The position numbers were made by a program, and so were the translations under genes. 7,253 bases of DNA. Origin: Desulfobacteraceae bacterium (lineage in GTDB: Bacteria; Desulfobacterota; Desulfobacteria; Desulfobacterales; Desulfosalsimonadaceae). Below are positions 5,364 through 7,253 of this stretch, piece by piece (the stretch's first letter is position 1; every line of letters starts with the position of its first letter). The notes under the pieces were generated by a model, which saw only the letters and a program-made list of their open reading frames with translations, did no database searches and was not told the origin of the DNA. The stretch covers positions 1 to 7,253 of the forward strand of contig JAGGYV010000138.1 in NCBI GenBank assembly GCA_021162325.1. The letters run 5' to 3'.

Positions 5364-6548
5364 ATGATTAAACCACTTGGTTCAGACAAATTAATGCCGC
5401 TGTACGTAACAGACGACGCAAAACGCGCCGAGTTGATCAAAGAAGCCGAAACCCTGCCGTCAATCGTCATCAGCTCCGCAGCAGCCGGTAATGCCGTCAT
5501 GCTGGCCGGCGGTTATTTTACCCCGATGACAGGCTACATGAACGTTGCTGATTCCATGAGCGTTGCTAATGCCATGAGAACGACGTCCGGTCAGTTCTGG
5601 CCGACCCCGCTCCTAAACGTTGTTGAAGACGCTTCCGCCGTCAAAGACGCAAAAAGAATCGCCCTGAAAGATCCCAATGTAGAAGGCAATCCGGTTATCG
5701 CTATCCAGGATGTCGAATCTATTGAAGAGTTCACAGTCGAACAAATGGCAACCATGACCAAAGAGATCTACGGCACCGATGACATGGATCACGTTGGCGT
5801 AAAAGCCTTCAACACGGTCGGGAGAACCTGCATCGCCGGACCGATCCAGGTACTCAACTATTCTTATTTTGACAAAGAATTTGCCGGTACCTTTAAAACC
5901 GCTGTTGAAATTCGTGACGAAATGGGAAAACTCGGCTGGGAAAAAGTGGTTGCTTTCCAGACCCGTAATCCGATGCATCTGGCCCATGAAGAACTCTGCC
6001 GCATGGCGTATAACGATGAAAAAGCCGACGGTATCCTCATCCACATGCTGCTGGGGAAACTGAAAAAAGGCGACATTCCGGCTGACGTTCGCGATGACTG
6101 TATCCGTAAAATGGTTGAACTTTACTTTCCGCCCAACACCGTTATGGTTACCGGTTACGGATTTGACATGCTGTATGCCGGACCCCGCGAAGCTGTTCTG
6201 CATGCCTGCTTCCGTCAAAACTCCGGCTGTACGCACCTGATCGTTGGTCGTGACCATGCCGGCGTTGGCGACTACTATGGCCCGTTTGATGCACAGACCA
6301 TTTTCGACGATATCTCTAAAGACGACCTGCAGATTGACATCTACAGAGCAGATCATACCGCTTATTCAAAGAAACTGGATAAGGTCGTCATGATGAGCCG
6401 CGTTGAAAATCACACCAAGGAAGACTTTGTACTGCTTTCCGGAACCAAGGTTCGTGAAATGCTGGGTCAGGGAATCAAACCGCCCAAAGAATTCTCACGC
6501 CCGGAAGTGGCAGACATCCTGATCGGTTACTATCAGTCTCTGCAGTAG
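5364..6548 (+). CDS. sat: sulfate adenylyltransferase (ATP sulfurylase), homodimeric type
   Basis: This 394-aa enzyme catalyses sulfate + ATP to adenylylsulfate (APS) + pyrophosphate, the activation step of dissimilatory sulfate reduction, or the reverse ATP-forming reaction in sulfur oxidisers. The key motifs are intact: QTRNPMHLAHE (199-209), the signature that binds sulfate and ATP phosphates with its Arg and two His; GRDHAGVGDYYG (295-306); and LSGTKVREML (358-367). Length matches stand-alone bacterial Sat, with no APS kinase fused. The stretch after GRDHAG (about 329-353, HTAYSKKLDKVVMMSRVENH) has no cysteines, so the structural zinc site of some homologues is absent. GAGAGGAG, six bases before ATG, is a strong ribosome binding site. 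The gene has its own consensus promoter and long leader, and a hairpin-forming repeat follows 29 bp after the stop, so it is probably monocistronic. aprAB and qmo genes are not in the window. Cytoplasmic. Confidence 0.98.
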   Translation: MIKPLGSDKLMPLYVTDDAKRAELIKEAETLPSIVISSAAAGNAVMLAGGYFTPMTGYMNVADSMSVANAMRTTSGQFWPTPLLNVVEDASAVKDAKRIALKDPNVEGNPVIAIQDVESIEEFTVEQMATMTKEIYGTDDMDHVGVKAFNTVGRTCIAGPIQVLNYSYFDKEFAGTFKTAVEIRDEMGKLGWEKVVAFQTRNPMHLAHEELCRMAYNDEKADGILIHMLLGKLKKGDIPADVRDDCIRKMVELYFPPNTVMVTGYGFDMLYAGPREAVLHACFRQNSGCTHLIVGRDHAGVGDYYGPFDAQTIFDDISKDDLQIDIYRADHTAYSKKLDKVVMMSRVENHTKEDFVLLSGTKVREMLGQGIKPPKEFSRPEVADILIGYYQSLQ

Positions 6549-6577
6549 AAAATTAGTCTTTTAAAATTCTTTAAAAC

Positions 6578-6703
6578 TGATGGCTTCGTAAAAAGTCCAA
6601 ATTCTTTGTTGCGCTGCGTCCTTCGCTTCTTCATGGTACGATAAGTACGAATCATTACTCAGGATTTGCGCGCCTCGAATTGGGAACTTTTTTCTTTGCC
6701 ATC
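6578..6703. repeat. MITE-like palindromic element downstream of sat
   Basis: The unit runs from TGATGGC (6578-6584) to GCCATC (6698-6703). Inside, AAAAAGTCCAAATTC (6590-6604) mirrors GAATTGGGAACTTTTTT (6677-6693), and GTAC-GATAA-GTAC (6636-6648) sits at the exact centre. A second copy of the right-end motif, GAATTCGACTTTTTACGAG (6705-6723), follows directly. I recognise this as a dispersed repeat type in Desulfobacterota genomes (from memory, not a search). In a sat transcript the outer stem ends in six Ts, so it may also act as the sat terminator. No transposase is encoded. Confidence 0.75.
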
Positions 6704-6831
6704 GGAATTCGACTTTTTACGAGTTTGTCACTGTTGTCTGATGATTTTTAATTCACAATTCAAGACCCGGTACCAATTTTTCATTACCTGTTTTTAAAAG
6801 AGCAGGCTAAATGATCTGATTGCTATACGGA

Positions 6832-6877
6832 AACCTCAATTTTAATTGTCGTTGAACCTCAGTTTATATTGTCGTTG
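6832..6877 (+). repeat. 23-bp tandem duplication, possible insertion-sequence end remnant
   Basis: Two adjacent 23-bp units (6832-6854 and 6855-6877) agree at 20 of 23 positions; each starts AACCTCA and ends ATTGTCGTTG. A related inverted motif, TCAACAACG, follows at 6900-6908. Short directly repeated units of about this size occur at the ends of IS21-family elements, but no transposase is visible here, so the link is inference. Confidence 0.6.
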
Positions 6878-6941
6878 ATCACTCCTCGTTCGCGATTTGT
6901 CAACAACGTTCACATGGAATCATTTAAAATATATTTACCCC

Positions 6942-7039
6942 GTAGGGGCAGGCCCCCGTGCCTGCCCAATTAATAAATGGCAACAAACAAATGGACAACC
7001 ATGGCAAACAAACGGGCAACCACAGGGGGTTGCCCCTAC
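6942..7039. repeat. 98-bp element with hairpin-forming terminal inverted repeats
   Basis: The 26-bp ends (6942-6967 and 7014-7039) are inverted repeats agreeing at 21 of 26 positions; both start GTAGGGGCA when read inward. Each end is also a hairpin on its own: GGGCAGG with CCTGCCC on the left, and GGGCAACC with GGTTGCCC on the right. The 46-bp core contains an imperfect direct repeat built from ATGGCAA..ACAAAC..GG.CAACC. This resembles the common 'GTAGGGGC...GCCCCTAC' family of bacterial intergenic MITEs. It encodes no credible protein. Confidence 0.8.
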
Positions 7040-7113
7040 AACGATGTCATTATCCGATATTGTGTATCGGTTTAAAACATTAACCACAAAACAATATACG
7101 GATGAGGTTAAAA

Positions 7114-7253
7114 TTAATTATGTATCCTGTTTAAATGTATAAGTATTCGTCTATGAGGCATAGACAATAAAACCTCCAAGTGGCATGATAGCTTTTTAAT
7201 AGCAGCCGGACTGACGTTGTCATCCAGAATCTTTACCACAAGGAGGTTTATTA
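7114..7253 (-). pseudogene. possible 3' fragment of a STAS-domain-like reading frame, partial at right edge
   Basis: A minus-strand frame enters from the right edge and stays open for 45 codons to a TAA at 7116-7114. It reads LLVVKILDDNVSPAAIKKL, then SCHLEVLLSMPHRRILIHLN and RIHN. The pattern (strand, turn, amphipathic helix, then 'rRilihLnri' strand) resembles the first half of a STAS domain of anti-sigma-factor antagonists, but it stops where the 'DSSG' region should begin, so it would be truncated. The first half has codon use like the other genes; the last 15 or so codons are AT-rich with rare Arg and Ile codons, as if degenerating. An open frame this short can arise by chance, and a rival reading as a plus-strand leader exists, so confidence is low. 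Confidence 0.33.

Larger units (their letters stand above)
6549..7113. other. gene-free, repeat-rich region after sat
   Basis: Apart from the three repeat units listed separately, this stretch is AT-rich and shows no reading frame with coding character. Two small extras are visible: an AT-only inverted repeat TTTTAAA/TTTAAAA (6559-6576) just after the sat stop, and a perfect hairpin CCGATA-TTGTG-TATCGG (7054-7070) followed by TTT, too weak a T-run to be called a terminator with confidence. Confidence 0.6.

Noticed and set aside
5613..6356. A 247-codon open frame on the minus strand inside sat
   Set aside because: It is fully antisense to a gene with complete catalytic motifs and has no recognisable domain; it follows from the codon bias of sat.
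6832..7039. CRISPR array
   Set aside because: The 23-bp units are directly adjacent without spacers, there are only two, and no cas gene is present.
6897..7142. An 81-codon plus-strand frame after sat
   Set aside because: Its repeated WQQTNGQP/WQTNGQP residues come from the direct repeat in the core of the 98-bp palindromic element; no ribosome binding site and no coding character outside it.
7240..7253. Start of aprB at the right edge
   Set aside because: sat is often near aprBA in sulfate reducers and a good ribosome binding site is present, but no coding bases are visible, so the identity cannot be supported.

Overview
The window looks like chromosomal DNA of a sulfur-metabolising bacterium, most likely a sulfate-reducing Desulfobacterota (Desulfobacterales-like). 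The main reason is the complete ATP sulfurylase gene (sat) behind an exact-consensus promoter, with a C-terminal region that has lost the zinc ligands found in some other homodimeric ATP sulfurylases. Supporting hints are several short palindromic repeat elements of the kind common in those genomes. The taxonomic call is inference; no rRNA or other marker gene is present.

Left part (1-3620, all minus strand). Reading leftward, a GT-B glycosyltransferase (3620-2331) is followed by a 286-bp gap holding a palindromic repeat. Then comes a compact three-gene run: exonuclease III (xth, 2044-1253), a flavodoxin-like NADPH-dependent FMN reductase-family protein (1243-653) and a DUF2156/LPG-synthase-C protein (653 to beyond position 1). 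The second gene's ribosome binding site overlaps the xth stop codon. The second and third genes share one base (TGATG). They look co-transcribed and translationally coupled, although no joint function is obvious.

Middle part (3621-4973, plus strand). A divergent intergenic region carries a TTGACA-type promoter with a small palindrome, leading to a 126-aa protein of STAS-like appearance. A stand-alone cyclic-nucleotide-binding (CNB) protein with no DNA-binding domain follows, with its own promoter-like sequence. Both look like small signalling proteins.

Right part (4974-7253). An interlocking set of inverted repeats (5024-5103) separates the CNB gene from the sat promoter. sat (5364-6548) has a leader of about 175 nt with a second possible promoter and a perfect 7-bp hairpin or operator. 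It is apparently monocistronic, since no apr or qmo gene follows in the window. The last 705 bp hold no convincing complete gene. They contain a 126-bp MITE-like palindrome just after sat, a 23-bp tandem duplication, a 98-bp element with hairpin-forming terminal repeats and, at the right edge, a minus-strand reading frame that resembles the first half of a STAS domain.

I found no defence system, CRISPR array, tRNA, rRNA or intact transposase. The genes are ordinary families. The most interesting material is non-coding: the repeat elements, one of which supplies the glycosyltransferase stop codon, and the sat control region.
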